A stretch of 64,000 bases of DNA, taken from contig NC_135550.1 in NCBI RefSeq assembly GCF_964340395.1, positions 2,341,501 to 2,405,500 of the forward strand, read 5' to 3'. The translations under genes were made by a program, and so were the position numbers. How positions within the stretch are numbered: the first letter of the stretch is position 1; each line of letters begins with the position of its first letter. The notes below the pieces were generated by a model. The model was not told where the DNA came from, searched no databases, and saw nothing but the letters and a program-made list of their open reading frames with translations. Source of the DNA: Glandiceps talaboti (lineage: Eukaryota; Hemichordata; Enteropneusta; Spengelidae). This document shows, piece after piece, positions 11,101 to 22,500 of the stretch.

Positions 11101-14100
11101 AGTAAATGTTACCACTTCCTGATCAATGTATAAAGCCAGTAAATGTTACCACTTCCTGATCCATGTATAAAGCCAGTAAATGTTACCACTTCCTGATCCA
11201 TGTATAAAGCCAGTAAATGTTACCACTTCCTGATCCATGTATAAAGCCAGTAAATGTTACCACTTCCTGATCCATGTATAAAGCCAGTAAATGTTACCAC
11301 TTCCTGATCCATGTATAAAGCCAGTAAATGTTACCACTTCCTGATCCATGTATAAAGCCAGTAAATGTTACCACTTCCTGATCAATGTATAAAGCCAGTA
11401 AATGTTACCACTTCCTGATCAATGTATAAAGCCAGTAAATGTTACCACTTCCTGATCCATGTATAAAGCCAGTAAATGTTACCACTTCCTGATCCATGTA
11501 TAAAGCCAGTAAATGTTACCACTTCCTGATCAATGTATAAAGCCAGTAAATGTTACCACTTTCTGATCAATGTATAAAGCCAGTAAATGTTACCACTTCC
11601 TGATCCATGTATAAAGCCAGTAAATGTTACCACTTCCTGATCCATGTATAAAGCCAGTAAATGTTACCACTTCCTGATCCATGTATAAAGCCAGTAAATG
11701 TTACCACTTCCTGATCAATGTATAAAGCCAGTAAATGTTACCACTTCCTGATCAATGTATAAAGCCAGTAAATGTCACCACTTCCTGATCAATGTATAAA
11801 GCCAGTAAATGTTACCACTTCCTGATCAATGTATAAAGCCAGTAAATGTCACCACTTCCTGATCAATGTATAAAGCCAGTAAATGTTACCACTTCCTGAT
11901 CCATGTATAAATTAAGCCAGTAAATGTTACCACTTCCTGATCAATGTATAAAGCCAGTAAATGTTACCACTTCCTGATCCATGTATAAAGCCTGTAAATG
12001 TTACCACTTCCTGATCCATGTATAAAGCCAGTAAATGTTACCACTTCCTGATCCATGTATAAAGCCAGTAAATGTTACCACTTCCTGATCAATGTATAAA
12101 GCCAGTAAATGTTACCACTTCCTGATCCATGTATAAAGCCAGTAAATGTTACCACTTCTTGATCAATGTATAAAGCCAGTAAATGTTACCACTTCCTGAT
12201 CCATGTATAAAGCCAGTAAATGTTACCACTTCCTGATCCATGTATAAAGCCAGTAAATGTTACCACTTCCTGATCAATGTATAAAGCCAGTAAATGTTAC
12301 CACTTCCTGATCCATGTATAAAGCCAGTAAATGTTACCACTTCCTGATCAATGTATAAAGCCAGTAAATGTTACCACTTTCTGATCCATGTATAAAGCCA
12401 GTAAATGTTACCACTTCCTGATCCATGTATAAAGCCAGTAAATGTTACCACTTCCTGATCAATGTATAAAGCCAGTAAATGTTACCACTTCCTGATCCAT
12501 GTATAAAGCCAGTAAATGTTACCACTTCCTGATCCATGTATAAAGCCAATAAATGTTACCACTTCCTGATCCATGTATAAAGCCAGTAAATGTTACCACT
12601 TCCTGATCAATGTATAAAGCCAGTAAATGTTACCACTTCCTGATCAATGTATAAAGCAAGTAAATGTTACCACTTCCTGATCAATGTATAAAGCCAGTAA
12701 ATGTTACCACTTCCTGATCAATGTATAAAGCCAGTAAATGTTACCACTTCCTGATCAATGTATAAAGCCAGTAAATGTTACCACTTCCTGATCCATGTAT
12801 AAAGCCAGTAAATGTTACCACTTCCTGATCAATGTATAAAGCCAGTAAATGTTACCACTTCCTGATCCATGTATAAAGCCAGTAAATGTTACCACTTCCT
12901 GATCAATGTATAAAGCAAGTAAATGTTACCACTTCCTGATCAATGTATAAAGCCAGTAAATGTTACCACTTCCTGATCCATGTATAAAGCCAGTAAATGT
13001 TACCACTTCCTGATCAATGTATAAAGCCAGTAAATGTTACCACTTCCTGATCCATGTATAAAGCCAGTAAATGTTACCACTTCCTGATCAATGTATAAAG
13101 CCAGTAAATGTTACCACTTCCTGATCCATGTATAAAGCCAGTAAATGTTACCACTTCCTGATCCATGTATAAAGCCAGTAAATGTTACCACTTCCTGATC
13201 CATGTATAAAGCCAGTAAATGTTACCACTTCCTGATCCATGTATAAAGCCAGTAAATGTTACCACTTCCTGATCAATGTATAAAGCCAGTAAATGTTACC
13301 ACTTCCTGATCAATGTATAAAGCCAGTAAATGTTACCACTTCCTGATCCATGTATAAAGCCAATAAATGTTACCACTTCCTGATCCATGTATAAAGCCAG
13401 TAAATGTTACCACTTCCTGATCCATGTATAAAGCCAGTAAATGTTACCACTTCCTGATCCATGTATAAAGCCAGTAAATGTTACCACTTCCTGATCCATG
13501 TATAAAGCCAGTAAATGTTACCACTTCCTGATCCATGTATAAAGCCAATAAATGTTACCACTTCCTGATCCATGTATAAAGCCAGTAAATGTTACCACTT
13601 CCTGATCCATGTATAAAGCCAGTAAATGTTACCACTTCCTGATCAATGTATAAAGCCAGTAAATGTTACCACTTCCTGATCCATGTATAAATTAAGCCAG
13701 TAAATGTTACCACTTCCTGATCCATGTATAAAGCCAGGAAATGTTACCACTTCCTGATCAATGTATAAAGCCAGTAAATGTTACCACTTCCTGATCCATG
13801 TATAAATTAAGCCAGTAAATGTTACCACTTCCTGATCCATGTATAAAGCCAGTAAATGTTACCACTTCCTGATCAATGTATAAAGCCAGTAAATGTTACC
13901 ACTTCCTGATCCATGTATAAAGCCAGTAAATGTTACCACTTCCTGATCCATGTATAAATTAAGCCAGTAAATGTTACCACTTCCTGATCCATGTATAAAG
14001 CCAGTAAATGTTACCACTTCCTGATCCATGTATAAAGCCAGTAAATGTTACCACTTCCTGATCCATGTATAAAGCCAGTAAATGTTACCACTTCCTGATC

Positions 14101-17100
14101 AATGTATAAAGCCAGTAAATGTTACCACTTCCTGATCCATGTATAAAGCCAGTAAATGTTACCACTTCCTGATCCATGTATAAAGCCAGTAAATGTTACC
14201 ACTTCCTGATCCATGTATAAAGCCAGTAAATGTTACCACTTCCTGATCCATGTATAAAGCCAGTAAATGTTACCACTTCCTGATCCATGTATAAAGCCAG
14301 TAAATGTTACCACTTCCTGATCAATGTATAAAGCCAGTAAATGTTACCACTTCCTGATCAATGTATAAAGCCAGTAAATGTTACCACTTCCTGATCCATG
14401 TATAAAGCCAGTAAATGTTACCACTTCCTGATCAATGTATAAAGCCAGTAAATGTTACCACTTCCTGATCCATGTATAAAGCCAGTAAATGTTACCACTT
14501 CCTGATCCATGTATAAAGCCAGTAAATGTTACCACTTCCTGATCCATGTATAAAGCCAGTAAATGTTACCACTTCCTGATCCATGTATAAAGCCAGTAAA
14601 TGTTACCACTTCCTGATCCATGTATAAAGCCAGTAAATGTTACCACTTCCTGATCCATGTATAAAGCCAGTAAATGTTACCACTTCCTGATCCATGTATA
14701 AAGCCAGTAAATGTTACCACTTCCTGATCAATGTATAAAGCCAGTAAATGTTACCACTTTCTGATCAATGTATAAAGCCAGTAAATGTTACCACTTCCTG
14801 ATCCATGTATAAAGCCAGTAAATGTTACCACTTCCTGATCCATGTATAAAGCCAGTAAATGTTACCACTTCCTGATCAATGTATAAAGCCAGTAAATGTT
14901 ATCACTTTCTGATCAATGTATAAAGCCAGTAAATGTTACCACTTCCTGATCCATGTATAAAGCCAGTAAATGTTACCACTTCCTGATCCATGTATAAAGC
15001 CAGTAAATGTTACCACTTCCTGATCCATGTATAAAGCCAGTAAATGTTACCACTTCCTGATCAATGTATAAAGCCAGTAAATGTTACCACTTCCTGATCA
15101 ATGTATAAAGCCAGTAAATGTCACCACTTCCTGATCAATGTATAAAGCCAGTAAATGTTACCACTTCCTGATCAATGTATAAAGCCAGTAAATGTCACCA
15201 CTTCCTGATCAATGTATAAAGCCAGTAAATGTTACCACTTCCTGATCCATGTATAAATTAAGCCAGTAAATGTTACCACTTCCTGATCAATGTATAAAGC
15301 CAGTAAATGTTACCACTTCCTGATCCATGTATAAAGCCTGTAAATGTTACCACTTCCTGATCCATGTATAAAGCCAGTAAATGTTACCACTTCCTGATCC
15401 ATGTATAAAGCCAGTAAATGTTACCACTTCCTGATCAATGTATAAAGCCAGTAAATGTTACCACTTCCTGATCCATGTATAAAGCCAGTAAATGTTACCA
15501 CTTCTTGATCAATGTATAAAGCCAGTAAATGTTACCACTTCCTGATCCATGTATAAAGCCAGTAAATGTTACCACTTCCTGATCCATGTATAAAGCCAGT
15601 AAATGTTACCACTTCCTGATCAATGTATAAAGCCAGTAAATGTTACCACTTCCTGATCCATGTATAAAGCCAGTAAATGTTACCACTTCCTGATCAATGT
15701 ATAAAGCCAGTAAATGTTACCACTTTCTGATCCATGTATAAAGCCAGTAAATGTTACCACTTCCTGATCCATGTATAAAGCCAGTAAATGTTACCACTTC
15801 CTGATCAATGTATAAAGCCAGTAAATGTTACCACTTCCTGATCCATGTATAAAGCCAGTAAATGTTACCACTTCCTGATCCATGTATAAAGCCAATAAAT
15901 GTTACCACTTCCTGATCCATGTATAAAGCCAGTAAATGTTACCACTTCCTGATCAATGTATAAAGCCAGTAAATGTTACCACTTCCTGATCAATGTATAA
16001 AGCAAGTAAATGTTACCACTTCCTGATCAATGTATAAAGCCAGTAAATGTTACCACTTCCTGATCCATGTATAAAGCCAGTAAATGTTACCACTTCCTGA
16101 TCAATGTATAAAGCCAGTAAATGTTACCACTTCCTGATCAATGTATAAAGCCAGTAAATGTTACCACTTCCTGATCCATGTATAAAGCCAGTAAATGTTA
16201 CCACTTCCTGATCAATGTATAAAGCCAGTAAATGTTACCACTTCCTGATCCATGTATAAAGCCAGTAAATGTTACCACTTCCTGATCAATGTATAAAGCA
16301 AGTAAATGTTACCACTTCCTGATCAATGTATAAAGCCAGTAAATGTTACCACTTCCTGATCCATGTATAAAGCCAGTAAATGTTACCACTTCCTGATCAA
16401 TGTATAAAGCCAGTAAATGTTACCACTTCCTGATCCATGTATAAAGCCAGTAAATGTTACCACTTCCTGATCAATGTATAAAGCCAGTAAATGTTACCAC
16501 TTCCTGATCCATGTATAAAGCCAGTAAATGTTACCACTTCCTGATCCATGTATAAAGCCAGTAAATGTTACCACTTCCTGATCCATGTATAAAGCCAGTA
16601 AATGTTACCACTTCCTGATCCATGTATAAAGCCAGTAAATGTTACCACTTCCTGATCCATGTATAAAGCCAGTAAATGTTACCACTTCCTGATCAATGTA
16701 TAAAGCCAGTAAATGTTACCACTTCCTGATCAATGTATAAAGCCAGTAAATGTTACCACTTCCTGATCAATGTATAAAGCCAGTAAATGTTACCACTTCC
16801 TGATCAATGTATAAAGCCAGTAAATGTTACCACTTCCTGATCAATGTATAAAGCCAGTAAATGTTACCACTTCCTGATCAATGTATAAAGCCAGTAAATG
16901 TTACCACTTCCTGATCCATGTATAAAGCCAGTAAATGTTACCACTTCCTGATCAATGTATAAAGCCAGTAAATGTTACCACTTCCTGATCCATGTATAAA
17001 GCCAGTAAATGTTACCACTTCCTGATCAATGTATAAAGCCAGTAAATGTTACCACTTCCTGATCCATGTATAAAGCCAGTAAATGTTACCACTTCCTGAT

Positions 17101-17325
17101 CCATGTATAAAGCCAGTAAATGTTACCACTTCCTGATCCATGTATAAAGCCAGTAAATGTTACCACTTCCTGATCCATGTATAAAGCCAGTAAATGTTAC
17201 CACTTCCTGATCAATGTATAAAGCCAGTAAATGTTACCACTTCCTGATCAATGTATAAAGCCAGTAAATGTTACTACTTCCTGATCCATGTATAAAGCCA
17301 GTAAATGTTACCACTTTCTGATCAA
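8158..17325. repeat. 37-bp satellite array, about 248 copies, with about 3.3 kb higher-order periodicity
   Basis: The unit is TGTATAAAGCCAGTAAATG followed by TTACCACTTCCTGATCMA, where the last variable base pair makes CA and AA versions. A 41-bp variant contains ATTAAG after TATAA. Rare variants repeat at long range: CCTGTAAATG at 11991 and 15337, CTTCTTGATC at 12155 and 15501, and GCAAGTAAATG at 12656 and 16002 are each 3346 bases apart. CCAGGAAATG (10425 and 13734) and CCAATAAATG (10051 and 13360) are 3309 apart. The array sits inside gene A intron 3. Confidence 0.97.
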
Positions 17326-17329
17326 TTTA

Positions 17330-17540
17330 CCAAAGTTCCCCACGAGTGTCACCAGGATTAAAGTAAAATGACAAGAAAACATAAAATACTTTGAAAATGG
17401 TGTTTTAACTAATAAAGATGGCAAGTTAGCATTAAAAAATACCTGAATCAGTATGATAGTAATTTTGTTGAAAATAATGCATATGACTGCAAGCCAGATT
17501 CCCAATTCTATGATACAACTTAGTTCCTAATTAAAGAAGT
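17330..17540. other. Unique DNA next to the satellite
   Basis: No gene or repeat is supported. The last satellite unit ends near 17325 and a DNA polymerase B fossil begins about 200 bases later. Confidence 0.35.
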
Positions 17541-17954
17541 TGTTGGAAATTCAAAGATGAAGCAGCTGGTGTACCAATTGTAGAATTTTTTGGTCTAAGA
17601 TCCAAGATATTCGTATATAAAAGAAAATAATCTTGGTGGTAAAACTGAGGGTAGTATAAAAAGAGCGTCATGAAGAAACAAATATGCCTTGGGAATTATT
17701 ATGATACAGTATTGAATAGTAAACAGATGCATCACACTATGAAAATAATTAGAAGAATGAACCATCAGTTAGGAAGTTATGAAATTAACAAAGTGTTATT
17801 GAGTTGTTTTGATGATAAAAGATATTTACTGGATGATGACATAACATCAATGCTATATGGACATTATAAAATTAAAACATACTGTGCACAACATATAGCT
17901 AAATTTGGTATTGGAATTCTATGGAGAAAGAAATATATAAGAAAGAATTCCTAG
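17541..17954 (+). pseudogene. Fossil C-terminus of a protein-primed type B DNA polymerase (Polinton/Maverick-like)
   Basis: Two pieces in different frames are readable. The first, about 17550-17625, has GKFKDEAAGVPIVEFFGLRS and then KIFVYK. The second, 17670-17954, has YDTVLNSKQMHHTMKIIRRM, then EINKVLLSCFDDKRYLLDDD and SMLYGHYKI. This end pattern (Lys-Phe-Lys-Asp-Glu, EF-GLR, then DDKR and YGHY) is what I know from the C-termini of PolB proteins in Polinton/Maverick and related virus-like elements in animal genomes. Stops separate the pieces, and no other Polinton genes are visible. It is a relic; no catalytic motifs are present in this part. Confidence 0.6.
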
Positions 17955-18138
17955 ATGAGTTTTGGTTTTGGGATTCTATGGATCCAAACACATACGACAT
18001 AAAGTTTTGTATGAGTTAAAAAATATAAAAGAAAGATAGCTAAATTTGGTATTGGGCTTCAGACAGGAGAAAACACTAGAAATTTTGTGAAATTCTACTG
18101 TCATTCCATAGTCTGTCCAACTGTCTATACTACTGGAG

Positions 18139-18390
18139 TTGGTCAGTTACCCAGACCCAAGACTCCCCAGTGCTAGTAACATCAGTTACCCTGACCAAAG
18201 ACTCCCCAGTGCTAGTAACATCAGTTACCCTGACCCAAGACTCCCCAGTGAGGTCAGTTACCCAGATCCAAGGCTCCCCAGTGAGGTCAGTTACCCTGAT
18301 CCAAGGCTCCCCAGTGAGGTCAGTTACCCTGATCCAAGGCTCCCCAGTGAGGTCAGTTACCCTGATCCAAGGCTCCCAAAGTATGCATAA
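18139..18390. repeat. 33- to 40-bp minisatellite, about 7 copies
   Basis: Units share TCAGTTACCC and AGACTCCCCAGTG or AGGCTCCCCAGTG. Early units carry an extra CTAGTAACA. Because 33 is a multiple of three, the array yields an 83-residue frame of SYPDPRLPSEV repeats. I regard that frame as a by-product, since it has no conserved flanks. Confidence 0.85.
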
Positions 18391-18923
18391 CCGTGGATAC
18401 AGTCATACTGACTTATTCATGTGTGTTACAGAGACACCATTGTTAGTCACATCTGTAGAAGTTCTTAAAGGCCCGTATTTCAATCCCGGGTCACCGCATT
18501 AGGGACTACTCCACCCAGTACACAGCGTCTTATCTGAGCAGATTAACACTCACGTCACCGTGTCCACATATCAATGACAACGATCAAACATTTACTAATC
18601 CTGTTATGACAGACACTGTTTCTGCCTGAACCAAAATCATTTATAGTAACAACGGACATCGGAATCATTTCACTGCGTTGCTAGTCGCTGTGATACTCGA
18701 ACTGTATTATGTACAGGCTCGCAACGAAACGGCCATATACACATTGAGCTTGAAAGTTCGGCCGACACAGTATACAGCGACTGTGCAGTGTGCGTATTAT
18801 ACCATAGACAATGGATGGCAGTTGTCTACTGCATATAACACTTTTGACTCGACAGAGGTGGTAATTTTGTTTCATTGTAATGTGTCATAATTATGTAACA
18901 CATATAGTTTTATAAATAAAAGA
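18391..18923. other. Unannotated intronic DNA
   Basis: Somewhat richer in CpG than its surroundings. No exon or repeat was recognised. Confidence 0.35.
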
Positions 18924-19391
18924 ATGAATTTCACGAAAAAGAACCTTTTGTATGTTTGTTCAAAGATCGGAATACAAATGTACCGGGGAGACAGCTGTGT
19001 TGACGTATCACACAACAATGCACTAGCGATGGCAAAGGAACTGTCTGAAGTAAATCGCTGTTTTGTTTATCGTTCATTGCAATGTCCCGAAAGGGTTGAA
19101 CGGGCCAATTTTATAACTTTACCACTGTACAGTGAATCAAAATATGGAGCTTGGACGACAGCGTATGAATATAACGGGGTGTGCTGTACGCCGGGGATGT
19201 ACGTACGTGGCAGGGTGGAGCCGAAGACAATTGCACTTACAGCTACACGACTTTTGCAATTGAAACTCATGATCCAAAAAATCTGTTTCGGCACCATTTT
19301 GAATAGTATTCTGCCTTCTTTCCTTGTATATTTTTGTCCAGACGCGTTACATTATTTTCTGTTGATGCAGCATGTACTATGTGTATCATAA
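18924..19391 (+). CDS. Hypothetical 155-residue ORF (doubtful)
   Basis: An open frame from ATG 18924 to TAA 19391 has CpG-containing codons and Cys-rich phrases such as NGVCCTPGMYVRGRVEP. I recognise no family. The C-terminus (SILPSFLVYFCPDALHYF) is hydrophobic. A shadow frame on the other strand is almost as long, which weakens the case for coding. It lies about 0.9 kb upstream of the better-supported ORF at 20266. Confidence 0.2.
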   Translation: MNFTKKNLLYVCSKIGIQMYRGDSCVDVSHNNALAMAKELSEVNRCFVYRSLQCPERVERANFITLPLYSESKYGAWTTAYEYNGVCCTPGMYVRGRVEPKTIALTATRLLQLKLMIQKICFGTILNSILPSFLVYFCPDALHYFLLMQHVLCVS

Positions 19392-20265
19392 CACGGAAGT
19401 CGGGTTGACGTCATGCTCAGTTTAGATTGAGATGATCGACATACTGCCACTTCCAACGACATGGTGAAAAAGAATGCTTTGTTACATGTAATCAATTCAA
19501 AATAATACGCAGATAATGGGCGGAAAAAAACCCAAAATTTACTTCTTTAAAAAAAAAGATTTACAGGTTCGTTATTATTTCGGGGGAGTTTGAATTTATT
19601 GTGTGATTTGGCACGCTCGGTATGTGTAACAGGGTGTACCGATTTTCAGCCTTCAATGCAAATGCCAAAACCACGTAAAATAGGATGTCATTATTTCCGG
19701 GTTTACACATGAGGTAAAAGAAGGGTTTCGATTCCACCAAAAAGTATTACAAGAGAAATCTGCTAAAATATGGGCAATAATGTCATATGTGTTTATAAAA
19801 AAGATCGCTTGCTAAGAAAACACTTGAGCTATAGATCAACCCGGTACCCGACTACGTGAAGGTCATCGACCCCGGGAAGACAAAGAGAAGATGTCTGGAG
19901 GGGGGGGGGGGGGCACTTATAAACAAAATACAGGGGTGTGTGTGTCGCTGGACATTCACTTGGCATGGGCACTCGAAAATGCACTTTTGGCTAGAGGAAG
20001 TTTGGTAAATTAAACCAACTTGGGAGAAATTTGAACAATCTAAAAATATCAGACCCTTGGCTAGGGAAATTTTCACTAAAATCGACCCTTCAGTTCGGCA
20101 TAGTACAGCAAATATAGAAGCTACCCCTAATAGGTGTAAATGTTCCTAGACACACCGATATTCAAGCGCTTTCCATTTCAAATTTGCAATTCAAAACCGA
20201 TTGCCACTTTTTTTGGAAACTGTCGTTTTACTCAGTTGCAACTTCAGTTCCAGTTTGTCATCAAG
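19392..20265. other. Region upstream of the intronic CxxC ORF
   Basis: Contains a G-run near 19900-19912 and a CpG-richer segment. A 42-codon open extension precedes ATG 20266, but it starts in low-complexity LQLQFQF sequence and is probably not translated. No clear promoter element was identified. Confidence 0.35.
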
Positions 20266-20982
20266 ATGAGCAGCAAGATACTGATTGCCATCAATGAAGT
20301 TCAAAGGGACGCTATCAAGGCTCTCTTTGCAAACTCCAGATGGGAACTGGTTATTGATTCCGAGTCACCTGACCTTGACAACACTGGCGTTGTTGAGTCA
20401 ACTGACGAGGTCTCGGCCAGCAACGACAGTGGTATCGATATCGGTGACGAGGCCTCGGCCATCAATGACAGTGGTATCGGGGACGATCTGCAAGATCAAA
20501 ACAACGACATTGCTTTGCATCAAAACGAATGTCCGCACTGCCTTTGCTACCCGTGTGTCACAACATACCGACAACACTGGCTTGGTATGGGCCAGGAACC
20601 TTGTGACGAAAATGTTTTGGTTCGTCATTGGCTCTACCGAAAGTATTGGAATATGCTCGACCGAAGAAATGCATGGAACGATCCACGCTACTTACATAGG
20701 AAGCAGCAACTAATGCAGGCTGATGATGTTGCCATCAGTCGTAGGGAAGTGATGCCTAAATGCGTACGGTACGGTCTCTTTATCCAAATTTACCCGGTGT
20801 GCCGTACAGAGGTCATAGCTGGGCGTAAGCTCGGTCTAACCGAACGGCTGAAAAGCCACAAACCAAACGGCCCTTTTCAGGGCCACCACATCCTCCAAAA
20901 AGAGTGTACCTTACCTAAACTACACGTTCATGTTTTGCGTATGTCGGTGTTGTCATTTGTTAGCAATTTTATTCGAATTTGA
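20266..20982 (+). CDS. Uncharacterised CxxC-x3-PCV protein, intronless, nested in gene A intron 3
   Basis: The preferred start is ATG 20266 (MSSKILIAINEVQRDAIKAL), giving 238 residues. An acidic low-complexity part follows, with two ASNDSGID-like repeats (residues about 55-80). Next comes a compact motif block: ECPHCLCYPCV (C-x2-C-x3-PCV), RQHWLGMGQEP, LYRKYWNMLDRRNAWNDPRY and SRREVMPKCVR. I recall similar CxxC-x3-PCV plus YR-W-ML and W-DPRY blocks in uncharacterised proteins of cnidarians and other marine invertebrates, possibly transposon-associated, but I know of no function. The paired Cys suggest metal binding. The last 50 residues look less conserved and could be a run-on. Same strand as gene A but independent of it. 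Confidence 0.6.
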   Translation: MSSKILIAINEVQRDAIKALFANSRWELVIDSESPDLDNTGVVESTDEVSASNDSGIDIGDEASAINDSGIGDDLQDQNNDIALHQNECPHCLCYPCVTTYRQHWLGMGQEPCDENVLVRHWLYRKYWNMLDRRNAWNDPRYLHRKQQLMQADDVAISRREVMPKCVRYGLFIQIYPVCRTEVIAGRKLGLTERLKSHKPNGPFQGHHILQKECTLPKLHVHVLRMSVLSFVSNFIRI

Positions 20983-21071
20983 GATCAAAACACCTTTCTA
21001 ATTGGTTTTCTACTGTATGTGTAAATGGTACTCCCATTACCAAAAAATAAAACCCAAACAGAAAGACAATC

Positions 21072-21102
<31 letters not shown>

Positions 21103-22287
21103 AAATAGTCACATTTCTACCACTGTATACTTTTGCCTTGTCGCCGGACCGTACTTCTGATTTGATCATTACCTTTATGTTATTATGGTAGGTAGAGGTA
21201 AATAATCTAGCGAATTGATCATCGAGATACTACCAACCCCCCAGGGAGTTATGCAAACGTTTACACAGTATTTGAGTGACAGCTGTTTGGACGCTTCTAA
21301 CCTAACATTTCGCCACATACCACATGACAACATACATCAAATTTCGCTCCCAGATCATCATAATTTACAAAACAATTCACACAGGCACCTCTTCTACATA
21401 TTTATAATTCATTTTGGGATACATTTAGAGTAAATGCTCGGGAAATAGCCGTGATTTTGACAGTTTTCTTGGAGCACCCAGGCGATGTTAGGAGTACGAG
21501 AGGCTTTGCATAAATGAGCGTCCCTACTGTAATCCTCTTTTTATAGTCGATACGGGCCTTTAATCTTTGTTAAATATCAGTTTTTATGTCATGCAGTGCT
21601 CTAACATCACAATAGGAAAAGATCCTTTGGGCACCATTAAAAAGAGTTGTGCTTTGATAGGTAGTGAAACAAACATTGAAATGACCATAATAGAGCCTGG
21701 GAATGTGGAATGATTAAAGCTGGCTTAGTGCAGTATCTGGAAGGCTGTCTAAATCCTTTATACTTTAGGGACAATCACACAATGTCACTCAAGCTCAATA
21801 AGAGAACTTCATTCATTTAGGGTCAGGGGGTCTGGCATCAATGCGATTGATGAACTTCATTTCTGCAGCCTTCTTCTATTTAAACCAAATTGTGGCCGAA
21901 AACTTTCACTCCTTCAACGATAACAGCTTTTGTGTTTACTACTGGGATGTTGATAAGTTGATAAAATTTACTTGTAATGTGAGATATGGTGCTGGGTTTC
22001 TGGTAGTATTTTAATTTGTTTACAGTCATGTTTTTACAATGTATTGATCATAGTGGTGTGACCACGACAGATTTCATCTTAGTTACATCATTATATAAAC
22101 GTTTGATGTCACACTTGTGAATGTTCGTTTAGGGAGAGGGGGGGTTTTGACCTAAAAGAACAATGGTCGTTTGTTGAGCTTGTACCACATTGTGAGATTG
22201 TCCCTATACAAATCATTTTAAGACCCTTAGAATTAGTATATATTGAATGGGAGTTTAACTTTGGTTATCAATTTGATATGCCTACAG
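20983..22287. other. Intronic DNA before gene A exon 4
   Basis: Holds a CA microsatellite (about 21070-21096). No exon was found here, although the phase mismatch between exons 3 and 4 predicts at least one somewhere in the intron. Confidence 0.35.
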
Positions 22288-22377
22288 GCCTTACTGAGTA
22301 CTGCATGTCATAGTGTAATCCTGAACCAGGTGCAAGATTTGTCAACAATGAGACTTCTACTACCACAAGAGGACCAG
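22288..22377 (+). CDS. Gene A exon 4
   Basis: Acceptor ATATGCCTACAG and a strong donor CCAG|GTAAGT bound exactly 30 codons: ALLSTACHSVILNQVQDL, then STMRLLLPQEDQ. Entry and exit are phase 0. It joins in phase to the exon at 28340. Linkage to exons 1-3 across 20 kb is inference, because exon 3 leaves in phase 1. These could be two genes. Confidence 0.65.
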
Positions 22378-22500
22378 GTAAGTAGCTTTGTAATGTCTGA
22401 ACAAATTGAGAACCTTACATCCTAAGGGCCAAAATATGAAGAATTACTGTGTATCATATACTGTATGTTGTTTATCTCAAACTGTTATCAAAATCTGTTA

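Noticed and set aside
8158-17325. CRISPR array
   Set aside because: Units are contiguous without unique spacers, the context is eukaryotic and there are no cas genes. It is a satellite.
18139-18502. Proline-rich SYPDPRLPSEV repeat protein
   Set aside because: A 33-bp minisatellite gives open frames in two registers, with no conserved flanks or start context.
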